DNA of 64,000 bases from positions 17,192 through 81,191 of the forward strand of contig NZ_JAMXFC010000033.1 of NCBI RefSeq assembly GCF_025370755.1. The letters are read 5' to 3'. The position numbers and the translations under genes were made by a program. Numbering within the stretch: position 1 is the stretch's first letter; every line of letters starts with the position of its first letter. A model generated the notes under the pieces. It ran no database searches. It worked only from the letters and a program-made list of their open reading frames with translations, and was not told where the DNA came from. Below are positions 34,985-44,900 of the stretch, in pieces. Source of the stretch: Laspinema sp. D2d (GTDB lineage Bacteria > Cyanobacteriota > Cyanobacteriia > Cyanobacteriales > Laspinemataceae).

Positions 34985-35601
34985 TCATGAATATTCAAGT
35001 TAATTGACATCGCTGCCGGAGGTGAAGGATGGAGTCAGGTTCCGGGGAACCCACCTCATCCCTAGGCAGTAGCTGGAGATCTCAACCGGACGCTCTATCG
35101 CGCAAGCATGATGCTTAATGAGTGGATCTGACAGATGTTTCGTTCATCTGATGCGAGTTTCTCTGTCAGGAATCCGCTCCATTTTTGATAGAGCTAGGGC
35201 TAGAACCAGTCCAGCTTGTTAAGAGAGGCTTATCGGAACTTGCCTCATTGTCAAAATTTTGTGGGTCTATAAACCCCGATCGACCTAGTTTGCGGACCCG
35301 TCAAGACAGAGGGTCTTAACAGCAGCTTATAAAGAAGCTTGAGAGGTACCGAGCGCAAACCTTATCTAACAGGCCGATCGGACCATACTAGGCGCTTCAC
35401 ATCGATCGGTCCAAGACAGCGCCGGGTCGCAATGCCGTTTACGCTTCAACTGCATATCCAGATACCAGAGGCCACGCCAAGGGTAGCCAGTTAGAGCAAA
35501 GAGTTTCAACGTTGTTATGCAACCTCTCTTGAGAAGACAACTGTTTCACTATACTCTAGCACTAAAATTCCAGGGCTGAAATCTGGAAATTGAGTTTTTT
35601 T
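34985..35601 (+). ncRNA. Candidate structured non-coding RNA, unidentified
   Basis: No open frame covers this segment, but it contains nested stems arranged as multi-branch junctions. Domain 1: GCTCTATC (about 35089) pairs with GATAGAGC (about 35199), enclosing AAGCAT/ATGCTT and GAGTGGAT-CTGACAG with CTGTCAG-ATCCGCTC. Domain 2: GTTTGCG (35289) pairs with CGCAAAC (about 35355), enclosing GACCC/GGGTC and AGCTT/AAGCT. Domain 3: GGCCGATCG/CGATCGGTCC overlapping GGCGCT/AGCGCC, a pseudoknot-like arrangement. A terminator-like hairpin closes it at 35568-35601. One U-G pair favours the + strand. It is not RNase P RNA, tmRNA, SRP RNA or a group I/II intron by motif inspection. Boundaries and promoter are uncertain. 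Confidence 0.5.
35568..35601 (+). terminator. Terminator-like hairpin ending the candidate RNA
   Basis: TTCCAG (35568-35573) pairs with CTGGAA (35583-35588), followed at 35595 by seven T. Confidence 0.55.
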
Positions 35602-35783
35602 AGCGAATTTCTGTCTTTAGGCTTAGATAACAGAGGATTATCTCCTTTTTTTGCATTTTTTCGGCTTTTCATCGGCTGGAAGCTCTCTCTTGAGCAGTAG
35701 GGTTCAACGAAGAGCGGATGGGAAGGGCCGAAATGCGGATAAGGTAAGGGACTTACAAGGGTAGGTTGCTTACGCTTAACTGC

Positions 35784-35972
35784 ACCTCTTGTCCCCTCCC
35801 CTTGGCAAGGGGAGGGCTAGGGTGGGGTTCTTCTTGGGCGATCGCCACATCACAGAACCTCCCGTCCCTTAGCAAGGGGAAGGGACCAGAGGTGCAGCTA
35901 CGCTTAACAAACCTACCCTTGTCAGTCCCTAGCCCTCCCCTTGGCAAGGGGAGGGGACCGGAAGTGCAGCTA
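35784..35972. repeat. GC-rich hairpin repeat cluster, copy 2
   Basis: Three inverted units related to those at 11230-11405 (CCCCTCCCCTTGGCAAGG, GGTGGGGTTC, GGGGACCGGA), interspersed with GCTACGCTTAAC-type sequence and one GGGCGATCGCC. They occupy the upstream region of rplS and lie inside a spurious in-frame extension of that gene. Confidence 0.65.
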
Positions 35973-36113
35973 CCCTTCTGGGTCCGGTTTCTCTGGGTAA
36001 AATTCGCGGATAAAACCCAGGCAAGAGACGGGGAAAAAAACTCTGGGAATTTGGCTAGACTGAAATGCAAATTAAGCAGTATGATGGGAGATTGTGAGTT
36101 AAAAACCATAACT

Positions 36114-36476
36114 ATGAAGGCTGAAGAAATTATCCGTGCCATTGAGGCGGAACAGTTAAAAACGGACCTCCCGCAGATTTACGTTGGTGACAGCGTAAGA
36201 GTGGGAGTCAGAATTAGAGAAGCGGGCAAAGAAAGAACCCAACCATACGAGGGTGTCGTGATTGCCATGCGCAATGGTGGGATTAACGAAACCATTACCG
36301 TGCGCCGCGTTTTCCAAGGGGTCGGGGTAGAACGAGTCTTTTTACTGCACTCACCCCGGATTGAGAGCATCACCATATTGCGCCGGGGTAAAGCGCGACG
36401 GGCGAAGCTTTACTATCTGCGCGATCGCGTGGGTAAAGCCACCCGCATCAAACAACGGTTTGACCGCCCTATCTAA
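36114..36476 (+). CDS. rplS: 50S ribosomal protein L19
   Basis: 120 residues from the ATG at 36114. The open frame extends far upstream only because the GC-rich repeats happen to be open. L19 signatures include [44 protein letters not shown] and [14 protein letters not shown]. It lies at the 30S-50S interface. It heads the conserved stretch rplS-trnW-secE-nusG-rplK-rplA-rplJ-rplL. Confidence 0.95.
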   Translation: MKAEEIIRAIEAEQLKTDLPQIYVGDSVRVGVRIREAGKERTQPYEGVVIAMRNGGINETITVRRVFQGVGVERVFLLHSPRIESITILRRGKARRAKLYYLRDRVGKATRIKQRFDRPI

Positions 36477-36577
36477 CAGCGATCCAAAAAAATTGCCCCG
36501 GGTGGGTTGACGCGATCGCAAGTTTAGGTATAGGATAGGGAATGGGTGAATCGCTCTAACCAGCAGATTCAACCCGT

Positions 36578-36650
36578 GCGCTCTTAGTTCAGTTGGTAGA
36601 ACGCAGGTCTCCAAAACCTGATGTCGGGGGTTCAAGTCCTCCAGGGCGCG
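36578..36650 (+). tRNA. trnW: tRNA-Trp (anticodon CCA)
   Basis: A 73-nt cloverleaf: acceptor GCGCTCT with AGGGCGC, D arm GTTC/GAAC, anticodon stem CAGGT/ACCTG with CCA at 36611-36613, T arm GGGGG/CCTCC with TTCAAGT loop. The discriminator is G and the 3' CCA is not encoded. Its position before secE is conserved in cyanobacteria. Confidence 0.96.
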
Positions 36651-36909
36651 CTGAACCATCTTCCGAAAGATATCTGCCCGAAAGTAGGTCTGCTGCAAAA
36701 ACAGCAACCCAGCTAAAAACTTTCGGGTAGAATTATTATCTGGGTGGTTCGTACCAAGTATTGGAAGAAACAAGAGAAAGTTTAAGCAAGAACGGCGACT
36801 TGTGCAGCCACCCCAGCCAAAGTGGCGGGATTCACTGGCTTGAAGCCTGAAAGCTGTTGCCCAGAAAAAACTACCTGTTGTTGCGTTCAGTGGGAGAGGA
36901 AAAGCAATT

Positions 36910-37131
36910 GTGGCAAAGAATAACGAAGTAGACCAAGAAACAGCAAGCGGTTTCAATCCCGCAGAGTTTTTCCAAGAAACAAAAGAAGAACTAGCTAAGG
37001 TAGTTTGGCCGTCTCGGCAGCAGGTAATTAGTGAATCATTGGCCGTCCTCTCGATGGTCGCCTTAATTGCCAGCTTAATCTATTTCATCGATAAATTTTT
37101 TGGTTGGGCAGCTACACAGGTGTTCGGATGA
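36910..37131 (+). CDS. secE: Preprotein translocase subunit SecE
   Basis: 73 residues, the short single-helix SecE type. The conserved amphipathic segment EELAKVVWPSRQQVISES precedes one transmembrane helix (about residues 44-64). It clamps SecY in the membrane. Start is GTG at 36910 with GAGAGG upstream. Its stop overlaps the ATG of nusG (ATGA), indicating coupling. Confidence 0.93.
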   Translation: MAKNNEVDQETASGFNPAEFFQETKEELAKVVWPSRQQVISESLAVLSMVALIASLIYFIDKFFGWAATQVFG

Positions 37132-37772
37132 TGTTTGCATCGGACGACGACTCTCAATATTCCAATCAACCGTCAGAAACCGACGAATCGGAAGAATCCA
37201 CATCATCAGTGCAAAAGCGCTGGTATGCCGTCCAGGTGGCTTCCGGCTGTGAAAAACGGGTTAAAGCAACCCTAGAACAGCGGATTCAAACCCTGGATAT
37301 GGGTGAGCGGATTTTTCAAGTCGAGATTCCCCAAGCTGCTGCCTTTAAAATCCGCAAGGATGGAAGCAGACAGCAAACGGATGAAAAAATCTTCCCCGGT
37401 TACGTCCTCGTCCAAATGGACATGGATGATGAAAGCTGGCAGGTTGTCAAAAACACCCCCCATGTGATTAACTTTGTGGGGGCAGAACAAAAACGCCGTT
37501 ACGGACGCGGACGCGGTCACGTCAAACCCATGCCCCTGAGTTATTCGGAAGTTCAACGAATATTCAGGCAACGGGATGAAGCAGAGCCAGTAGTCAAAAC
37601 TTATCTGACACCAGGAGAAAAAATTGAAGTGGTCTCTGGACCCTTTAAAGATTTTGATGGGGAAGTCATAGAAGTGAGCCCAGAGCGCAGTAAGCTCAAA
37701 GCACTCCTGTCTATCTTCGGACGAGATACGCCCGTCGAACTGGAGTTTAATCAAGTCCGCAAATTGAGTTAA
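37128..37772 (+). CDS. nusG: Transcription termination/antitermination factor NusG
   Basis: 214 residues. The NGN domain starts at [17 protein letters not shown] and includes [18 protein letters not shown]; the KOW motif is [16 protein letters not shown]. NusG binds RNA polymerase and couples it to Rho or the ribosome. An acidic, Ser/Glu-rich N-terminal extension of about 25 residues precedes the domain, common in cyanobacteria. The ATG at 37128 overlaps the secE stop; a second ATG at 37131 is equally possible. Confidence 0.94.
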   Translation: MMFASDDDSQYSNQPSETDESEESTSSVQKRWYAVQVASGCEKRVKATLEQRIQTLDMGERIFQVEIPQAAAFKIRKDGSRQQTDEKIFPGYVLVQMDMDDESWQVVKNTPHVINFVGAEQKRRYGRGRGHVKPMPLSYSEVQRIFRQRDEAEPVVKTYLTPGEKIEVVSGPFKDFDGEVIEVSPERSKLKALLSIFGRDTPVELEFNQVRKLS

Positions 37773-37789
37773 AGCAGCTAACACAGCAA

Positions 37790-38215
37790 ATGGCAAAAAA
37801 AGTAGTTGCGGTGATTAAGTTGGCGATTAATGCCGGAAAAGCCAACCCCGCACCCCCGATCGGGCCTGCGCTCGGTCAGCATGGCGTGAACATCATGATG
37901 TTCTGTAAAGAATATAACGCCAGAACTGCCGATCAAGCGGGTCTCGTGGTGCCGGTAGAAATCTCCGTCTTTGAAGACCGCAGTTTCACCTTCATTCTGA
38001 AAACCCCTCCCGCCTCTGTCTTGATTCGCAAGGCAGCAGGGATTGAAAGAGGTTCAGGGGAACCCAATCGCAAGAAAGTGGCGCAAATCTCCCGGGATCA
38101 ACTCCGCGATATTGCCCAAACTAAAATGCCTGACCTCAATGCCAATGACATTGAAGCAGCCATGAAAATTGTCGAAGGGACCGCCCGGAATATGGGTGTG
38201 ACCGTCGGCGATTAG
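37790..38215 (+). CDS. rplK: 50S ribosomal protein L11
   Basis: 141 residues. Clear L11 pattern: [46 protein letters not shown] and the C-terminal [18 protein letters not shown]. Part of the GTPase-associated centre. It lies 17 bases after nusG. Confidence 0.97.
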   Translation: MAKKVVAVIKLAINAGKANPAPPIGPALGQHGVNIMMFCKEYNARTADQAGLVVPVEISVFEDRSFTFILKTPPASVLIRKAAGIERGSGEPNRKKVAQISRDQLRDIAQTKMPDLNANDIEAAMKIVEGTARNMGVTVGD

Positions 38216-38421
38216 GAACCGATTAGAGATTTTAGAGTTTAGATTTTTAGAATTCTCTTAAGATTCTAGGAACTGGGGTTTGAAATCTCTGGATTGATCT
38301 AAATGAGATTTCCAAGAGGGAGCGATCGCATTCTATTGCTTTCCTTCTCCTAAGAATCTCAACCGAGTGACCCATATCAAGGGGCAGAGGCATCGCCTCG
38401 CTATGACCCCAGGAGAAAAAA

Positions 38422-39138
38422 ATGCCCAAAAAAATCTCGCGTAGATTACAAGAACTCACCAAAAAGGTTGAAGAGCGGCCTTATCAACCCTTAGAGGCGA
38501 TCAACCTTTTAAAAGAGACCGCTACAGCCAAATTTCCTGAATCCGCCGAAGCTCATATTCGCTTAGGTATCGATCCCAAGTACACCGACCAACAGCTACG
38601 GACCACCGTGGCCCTCCCCAAAGGAACGGGTCAAACCGTCCGCGTGGCGGTCATTGCTCGGGGGGAAAAAGTCACTGAAGCTACGAATGCCGGTGCAGAT
38701 TTGGCAGGATCAGAAGATCTGATTGCTGAAATCCAACAAGGCCGGATGGACTTCGATAAACTGATTGCTACCCCGGACATGATGCCCCAAGTGGCAAAAT
38801 TAGGGAAACTTCTTGGTCCCCGGGGGTTGATGCCTTCGCCAAAAGGTGGTACGGTAACCTTTGACCTCGGTCAAGCGATTAACGAGTTCAAAGCCGGTAA
38901 ACTAGAATTTCGGGCCGATCGCACAGGCATTGTCCATGTCATGTTTGGCAAAGCTGCTTTCCCGGCTGAAGATCTCCTAGTTAACCTGAAGGCGTTGCAA
39001 GAAAGCATTGACCGCAACCGTCCTTCCGGTGCTAAAGGCCGCTACTGGCGCAGTGTGTATGTCACTTCTACGATGGGTCCATCCATTGAAATTGATATCA
39101 GTGCCTTGCGAGATCTTAAGCTGACGGAAATCGCCTAA
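38422..39138 (+). CDS. rplA: 50S ribosomal protein L1
   Basis: 238 residues with signatures [35 protein letters not shown] and [16 protein letters not shown]1 forms the mobile stalk at the E site and often represses its own operon by binding leader mRNA. A 206-base gap after rplK could hold such a site, but I do not recognise it. GGAG lies 12 bases before the ATG at 38422. Confidence 0.97.
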   Translation: MPKKISRRLQELTKKVEERPYQPLEAINLLKETATAKFPESAEAHIRLGIDPKYTDQQLRTTVALPKGTGQTVRVAVIARGEKVTEATNAGADLAGSEDLIAEIQQGRMDFDKLIATPDMMPQVAKLGKLLGPRGLMPSPKGGTVTFDLGQAINEFKAGKLEFRADRTGIVHVMFGKAAFPAEDLLVNLKALQESIDRNRPSGAKGRYWRSVYVTSTMGPSIEIDISALRDLKLTEIA

Positions 39139-39198
39139 GCGCGACTTCAAATTTTTGAGGAAACTCAAAATTCATCCCTTCAAACCCCAAAATTAAAT

Positions 39199-39347
39199 AG
39201 CACAGTAGCCGGAGACAGTAGGTGTCCAACAGGGCTTAATTTCCTACCTAGGTTTGCGTTATCGTTCCCCTTGTGCTGATCTTGTCATGAGTTGACAAGA
39301 TTGCCATCGGAAACTGACAAAACCCCGGCTACCCTGCTGGGGTTTTT
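39199..39347 (+). promoter_or_regulatory. L10 (rplJ) mRNA leader with attenuator
   Basis: Long-range stem AGCACA (39199) with TGTGCT (about 39271), containing AGTAGG/CCTACCT and the AGCCGGAGACAGTAGGTG sequence typical of L10 leaders, where L10-L12 binds its own message. A CTTGTCA/TGACAAG hairpin follows and then a strong terminator (AAAACCCC/GGGGTTTT, 39319-39347), so transcription attenuation before rplJ is likely. Confidence 0.8.
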
Positions 39348-39473
39348 GATTGGGTCGGGGATAGGGGAGCAGTGAGAGTCATAGATTCCACTCATATTCC
39401 CAAGGGATGAATGCTCCGGCTCCCAAATGTCTCTAATTTCTTAATCTTCATCCCAATCAGGAGGTGAAAACGA

Positions 39474-40025
39474 GTGGGTAAAACGCTAGAAGATAAACAA
39501 GCGATGGTGACGGAGCTCAAACAAGAGTTGAGCCAGTCCCAGATGACGCTTGTGATTGATTACAAAGGGTTAACCGTGGCGGAGATTACCGATTTACGTC
39601 GGCGTCTACGCGAAAGCGGTGCTACCTGTGCAGTCGCTAAAAACACCCTGATGCGACGGGCGGTTGATGGCGATGAAAACTGGCAATCTTTAGGGGAATT
39701 CCTCAAAGATTCCTCTGCATTTTTGTTCCTGAAAGATGACCTGAATGGTCCGATTAAGGCGTATCAAGACTTCCAAAAAGCGACCAAGAAGAGTGAACTT
39801 CGCGGTGGTGTATTAGAAGGCAAAGCGCTGACTTTCGAGCAAGTGAAGGCGATCGGAGACTTGCCCTCCAAGGAACAACTCATGGCGCAAATTGCCGGTG
39901 CCCTCAATGGCGTCGTCACGAAAATTGCTGTGGGGATCAAAGAAGTTCCTTCGGGTCTGGCCCGAGGTCTCCAAGCCTACGCCGACAAAGACGGCAGCAC
40001 CAGCGACGAAGACCAAGCTGCCTAA
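39474..40025 (+). CDS. rplJ: 50S ribosomal protein L10
   Basis: 183 residues starting at GTG with a strong GGAGG upstream. The N-terminal domain shows LVIDYKGLTVAEITDLRRRLRE and VAKNTLMRRA. The C-terminal helix that holds L12 dimers follows. It lies after the L10 leader and 147 bases before rplL. Confidence 0.96.
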   Translation: MGKTLEDKQAMVTELKQELSQSQMTLVIDYKGLTVAEITDLRRRLRESGATCAVAKNTLMRRAVDGDENWQSLGEFLKDSSAFLFLKDDLNGPIKAYQDFQKATKKSELRGGVLEGKALTFEQVKAIGDLPSKEQLMAQIAGALNGVVTKIAVGIKEVPSGLARGLQAYADKDGSTSDEDQAA

Positions 40026-40172
40026 GCGCTGGTTATTGATCGCTCTGACATTTATCCTTTGTCATTTGTCCTTGGATAACGGATTAAGGATCTTCACTGT
40101 CATGGGTCATTTGTCTAGTGACCCTGAACCCCTGACTATTCCATTTACAACATATTTGATAGGAGTCAATCC

Positions 40173-40562
40173 ATGTCTGCAGCAACTGATGAAATTCTCG
40201 AAAAGCTAAAATCCCTGACCTTGTTGGAAGCTTCTGAACTGGTCAAACAAATTGAAGAAGCCTTCGGCGTGAGTGCTGCTGCACCTGCTGGCGGCATGAT
40301 GATGATGGCTCCTGGTGCCGCTGCTCCTGCTGAAGAAGTCGAAGAGAAGACTGAATTTGATGTCATTCTCGAAGAAGTTCCCGCAGACAAGAAAATTGCT
40401 GTTCTTAAAGTTGTGCGTGCTTTAACCGGATTAGGTCTGAAAGAAGCCAAAGACATGGTGGAATCTGCACCGAAGCCGATTAAAGAAGGCATCGCCAAAG
40501 ATGCGGCGGAAGATGCTAAGAAGCAACTGGAAGAAGCAGGCGGAAAAGTCAGCATCAAGTAA
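40173..40562 (+). CDS. rplL: 50S ribosomal protein L7/L12
   Basis: 129 residues. N-terminal dimerisation helices, an Ala/Met/Pro/Gly-rich hinge (residues 35-58) and the C-terminal factor-binding domain [21 protein letters not shown] through [15 protein letters not shown]. It ends at a strong terminator. Confidence 0.97.
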   Translation: MSAATDEILEKLKSLTLLEASELVKQIEEAFGVSAAAPAGGMMMMAPGAAAPAEEVEEKTEFDVILEEVPADKKIAVLKVVRALTGLGLKEAKDMVESAPKPIKEGIAKDAAEDAKKQLEEAGGKVSIK

Positions 40563-40629
40563 GATTTTCCCAAGGGAAATCAATCCAGGAGTGGCAGAAT
40601 ATCAATGTTATTTTGCCACTCTACTCGAT

Positions 40630-40658
40630 AAGTCCACCGCAGTGGGCTTATTTTTTTT
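40630..40658 (+). terminator. Rho-independent terminator of rplL
   Basis: AAGTCCAC and GTGGGCTT pair around CGCA, followed by A and eight T. Confidence 0.92.
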
Positions 40659-40670
40659 GGTGGGAGTTGT

Positions 40671-41951
40671 TCAGTTGGCATGGGCGATCGCCGCTATCAT
40701 CTGTTGCTCTACTGACCTCGGCTCTGTGGGTACTGTAAAATAAAATGTAGACCCCTGACCCACTTGAGATTTGATCCAGATGGAACCCCCATGCCGTTCG
40801 ACAATTTTGCGGCAAGTGGCTAATCCAATGCCGGTCCCGGGATAGTCGTGGCTGTGCAACCGTTTAAAGATTTGAAAAATATACTCGGAGTATTTTTCAT
40901 CAATCCCAATGCCATTATCTTGAATCGAAAATAAATAGCAATTGTCTTGGTGTACCGCCCTCAGATGAATTCTCGGCGACTCTTCACCGTGATATTTAAT
41001 GGCATTTCCGATTAAATTTTGGAAGAGTTGGACAAATTGGGATTCAGTACCGATGATTGGCGGTAAGGGGTCATAAGTTACCTCCGCTTTATTTTGATAA
41101 ATTTCCGTCGTTAGATTTTCCAGTGCCTGTTGGAGAAGCCGATCGCTCTTGAGGAGTTGAAAGGGTTCCTGAGCCTGATTCAGTCGAGCATAGGAAAGTA
41201 ACTCTTCAATTAATAAATTGGTTCGATTGCAGAGCTTTAAAATTTGGTCTACAAAATCGTTACATTTATCATCCAGTTGTTCTTTCCCTCGGAGTTGCAA
41301 GATTTGGGCATAGCCATTGATTGTGGCTAACGGGGAGCGTAAGTCATGAGAGGCAATTCCGGCAAATTCTTCTAAATCAGCATTAGAACGCGCCAGGTCT
41401 TGATTGGCTTTTTGCAGGGCAATTTCTATGGTTTGGCGGCGTTCAATTTCTTGCTTGAGCAGTTCATTTTGCTCCTGTAGCGCTTTTTCAGCGGCGTTGC
41501 GCTGACAAATTTCAGCTTGCAATTGATAGTTTTGCTCTTCTAACTTCATTTGCAAGTCATTCAATTTGATATGACATTCTAAGCGGGCAAACACCTCTTC
41601 AATTTGAAAGGGTTTGGTAATATAGTCTACTCCGCCCACTGCAAAGGCTTTTACTTTGTCAAATCCTTGGTCTTTGGCACTCACAAAAATTACGGGAATT
41701 TGACAAGTTTCGGAATCATTCTTGAGATGGTGACACACTTGATACCCATCCATATCGGGCATCATGATATCCAGCAAAATTAAATCGGGGGGGTGAGATT
41801 TGGCAGCCGATAAAGCCATTTCTCCCGACAGGACTGCTCGAACCTTATAGCCTTGTTTTTTTAGCAAATCCGACAGAAGGCGTAAATTATTCGGTTCATC
41901 ATCGACAATTAGAATATTGGCTAAATTCCCCTCGGAGTGATATCTATTCAT
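40671..41951 (-). CDS. Response-regulator/histidine kinase hybrid
   Basis: 426 residues. An N-terminal receiver (residues 12-128) with phosphoacceptor aspartate in LILLDIMMPDMDG, then a coiled-coil linker, a HisKA domain with the histidine in GIASHDLRSP, and an HATPase domain (NLIGNAIKYHG, FSIQDNGIGI, GTGIGLATC). Receiver-first order suggests it is controlled by phosphorylation from a partner. Its ATG overlaps the last 8 nt of the upstream 1305-residue kinase gene, a strong hint that the two form one phosphorelay. It is convergent with rplL. Confidence 0.9.
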   Translation of the reverse strand: MNRYHSEGNLANILIVDDEPNNLRLLSDLLKKQGYKVRAVLSGEMALSAAKSHPPDLILLDIMMPDMDGYQVCHHLKNDSETCQIPVIFVSAKDQGFDKVKAFAVGGVDYITKPFQIEEVFARLECHIKLNDLQMKLEEQNYQLQAEICQRNAAEKALQEQNELLKQEIERRQTIEIALQKANQDLARSNADLEEFAGIASHDLRSPLATINGYAQILQLRGKEQLDDKCNDFVDQILKLCNRTNLLIEELLSYARLNQAQEPFQLLKSDRLLQQALENLTTEIYQNKAEVTYDPLPPIIGTESQFVQLFQNLIGNAIKYHGEESPRIHLRAVHQDNCYLFSIQDNGIGIDEKYSEYIFQIFKRLHSHDYPGTGIGLATCRKIVERHGGSIWIKSQVGQGSTFYFTVPTEPRSVEQQMIAAIAHAN

Positions 41952-44900
41952 AAAGAATTTCCTGGGTCAGTTTCGTAATTTTGTCAAATCGAAAGTTGTC
42001 AGTCCAGTTCTGGAAACAGTGAGCGATCGCCGCCAAACTTTCCGGAATTTCCTGGATGAGTTCCTCAAGGGCTTCACTATCCGCCGCAAGGGCAGCATGA
42101 TGTAATCCACTAATCCAGGTGAGTGGCATCCCTTGCAACGCCGAAGAGTCGGGAACAAAGTTTGAATCCCATGAATCCTCATTGTCTTCTATTGCCGACT
42201 CTGAATCTTCGTATCGATAGCGCACCCCAAGATGTTGAGCAAAGGTTTCCAAAAGTACCTCTTGTCGGCAGGGCTTTCTCAGAAATTCATCACAACCGGC
42301 GGACAAAATCAAGCTGCGATTTTCCTCAAAAGCACTCGCGGTTAAGGCAATTACAACGGTCGCCTGCCCTTTTAGATGACTCTTAATTTGTCGAGTGGCT
42401 TCATAACCATTCATCACGGGCATTTGCATATCCATTACTATTAAATGGGGTTCCCAATTTTCCCATACTTCTAACGCTTGTTGACCATTTTCAGCTTCGC
42501 GGACTTGAAATCCAAGGGGTTCGAGGTAACAGCGAATTAAGCGGCGACTGTCCGTACGATCATCAACCACCAAAATCCGATACGGGGCTTGATCCGGTTC
42601 TAAACCAATAATCCGATGAACCTGACGGGCGGTTTTCAGGTCACTAGCTTGGGCGACTGAGACTTGAATGGTAAATTTAACCAAGGTCCCCACATTGAGA
42701 CGACTGGTGATCACAATATCACCGCCCATCATTTGCACAAATTTACGGCTAATGCTCAATCCTAAACCCGTTCCTTCCGAGGCAGTTTTGCCCGTGGTGG
42801 TTTGATGGAAGGGTGTAAACAATCCCGGCAACTCCTCCGGTGCTATTCCCATGCCTGTATCTTCGATTTCAAAGTAGAAATAGAACCGAGAAGCATCCTC
42901 GGAATCAGCCTCTTTGAGTGCCGTTGCTTTCACGCGCAGGGATACCCCACCTTCCCGGGTAAATTTAATGGCATTTCCCACCAAATTGGTCAAAACTTGA
43001 CGCAATTTGCTTTCATCAGTGGTGATATATTGAGGGACAGTATCCCGGTCAAAAATAATCTGTAAGCCTTTAGAAGCCGCTTTGACTTGGAGCATGGCTT
43101 CTAATCCGGTAATGAGATCATAAAAGTCAAAACTACTCAAATGAAGGGCCGATCGCCCTGCTTCGATTTTGGAGATTTCCAGGACATCGTTAATCAGATT
43201 GAGGAGATGCTCACCACTGCGATTGATAATGGCAATTTGTTCTTGTTGTTGTGAATTTAAAGATGAGTCGCGAGCCAGGATTTGGGTAAAGCCCAGAATC
43301 GCATTCAGGGGGGTGCGCAGTTCGTGGCTCATATTGGCGAGAAAAGCACTTTTAGTCAAGTTAGCGGATTCAGCGGCTTCTTTCCCTTTGAGTAAGGCGA
43401 TCTCAGCCTGCTTGCGATCGCTGATATCTGTAGAAATTCCACATAAAGCATAGGGTTGACCACTCAAATCCTGGAGGATTAACTTGACGGTATAAAAAGT
43501 ATGAACTCCATCATGTAGGGGGATATCTTCTTCAAAATAATAAGGGGTTCCATTGTTTATAATTTCTCGTTCGTTCGCCTCAAGTCGTTCGGCAAACTCT
43601 CCGGGCATAATTTCTGCAAAGGTTTGACCCAAACACTGTTGTTCAGAAACCTGTAAAAAATCAAGCATATACTGATTTGCCAATAAAAATTGGCCTTGCA
43701 GATTCTTCAAATAAATTCCAACGGGAGCATTATCTAAAATGGCTTTTAACTTTGCTTCACTTTCTCGCAAAGCTTTCTCAGCTTGAATTTGTTTGGTGAT
43801 GTCAAGTCCAACTCCGCCAACTAAATGCTCACCTCCTTCAATTTTTATGGGAAATTTATACACTAAAAACTCAACGAGGGAACCATCGGGCCGAAAGGCG
43901 GATTCGATCGCCTCGATGACTTCCCCGCTATCAAAGACTAAGCAATTGTTCGCCACGTGCTGTTCAGCTATCTCCCTGGGGTGGAGGTCGAAGGGTGTTT
44001 TACCGAGCAATTCCGCTACAGACTGACAAAATAAATCAGCTAGGTTCGGATTGCAGTAAACTATTTTGCCATCGCGATCATTAATCCAGGCTAGTGCAGG
44101 AGTGTGGTTCATAAAAGCCTGAAATCTGGCTTCGCTTTCACGTAAAGATTGATCCGCTTGAATTCGATCATTCACATTCCTCCCCATGAGAGAAGCCCCC
44201 AAAATTTCTCCGCTGGGATCTCGCATTGAACTGTAGTTCATTTCATAATAGTGACGGTCCTGGGTTAACGCTCCTAATTCCAGAATCACGCTAAAATGTT
44301 CGCCTCGAAATGCTCGCCCCCAAACTTCTTTAGCATTGGCCTGTTCGTTAGGTAAATGGGATAAGATTTCTAGCAGGTTATCCCCTACTTCAAAGGGGCG
44401 GCCAAACAGTTTTTTAAATTCGAGTTTAGCCGCGTCATTCGCCACGAGACAGGTGAAACCTGTATCAATCGAGGCAATGATGTCGGGGGTGCATTCTATC
44501 AAACTATTCAAAAGTGCTTGACTGCTTCTGAGATTTTCCTCGATTTGCTGTCGCTGGTACAATTCTTGTTCGAGTTGATCCGTTCGTTGGGCAATGCGAT
44601 GCTCTAAACTTTGATTTAACTCTCTCAGGGATTGTTCGGCTTGCTGGCGATCGGTCAAATCAACCGCCGTGGTCATGGCAATTCTTCGACCATTGGCAGC
44701 TTTACCCAAAGTCACGACATAAAAGTACCAAACGCGGTTTACGCCGGTTTTGGTGCGAATCGTGAGCTCTTTTTCTATAACCTGGTCTTCGGGGAAGGCG
44801 CAAAGGGTCTGAATCGTTTCTTGGAAGCTTTCTTGTCTTTCCCCATAAGCTTGATCAGCCCAGTGAGCAACGGTGGGAATATCTGCAAGGTGATAACCAC

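Noticed and set aside
34985..35601. RNase P RNA, tmRNA or a group II intron
   Set aside because: The RNase P GAGGAAAGTCCG core, the tmRNA tRNA-like ends and the intron domain V sequence are all absent on both strands.
35766..36113. Long in-frame extension of rplS
   Set aside because: It is made of GC-rich repeats that happen to be open; L19 begins at 36114 in all family members I know.
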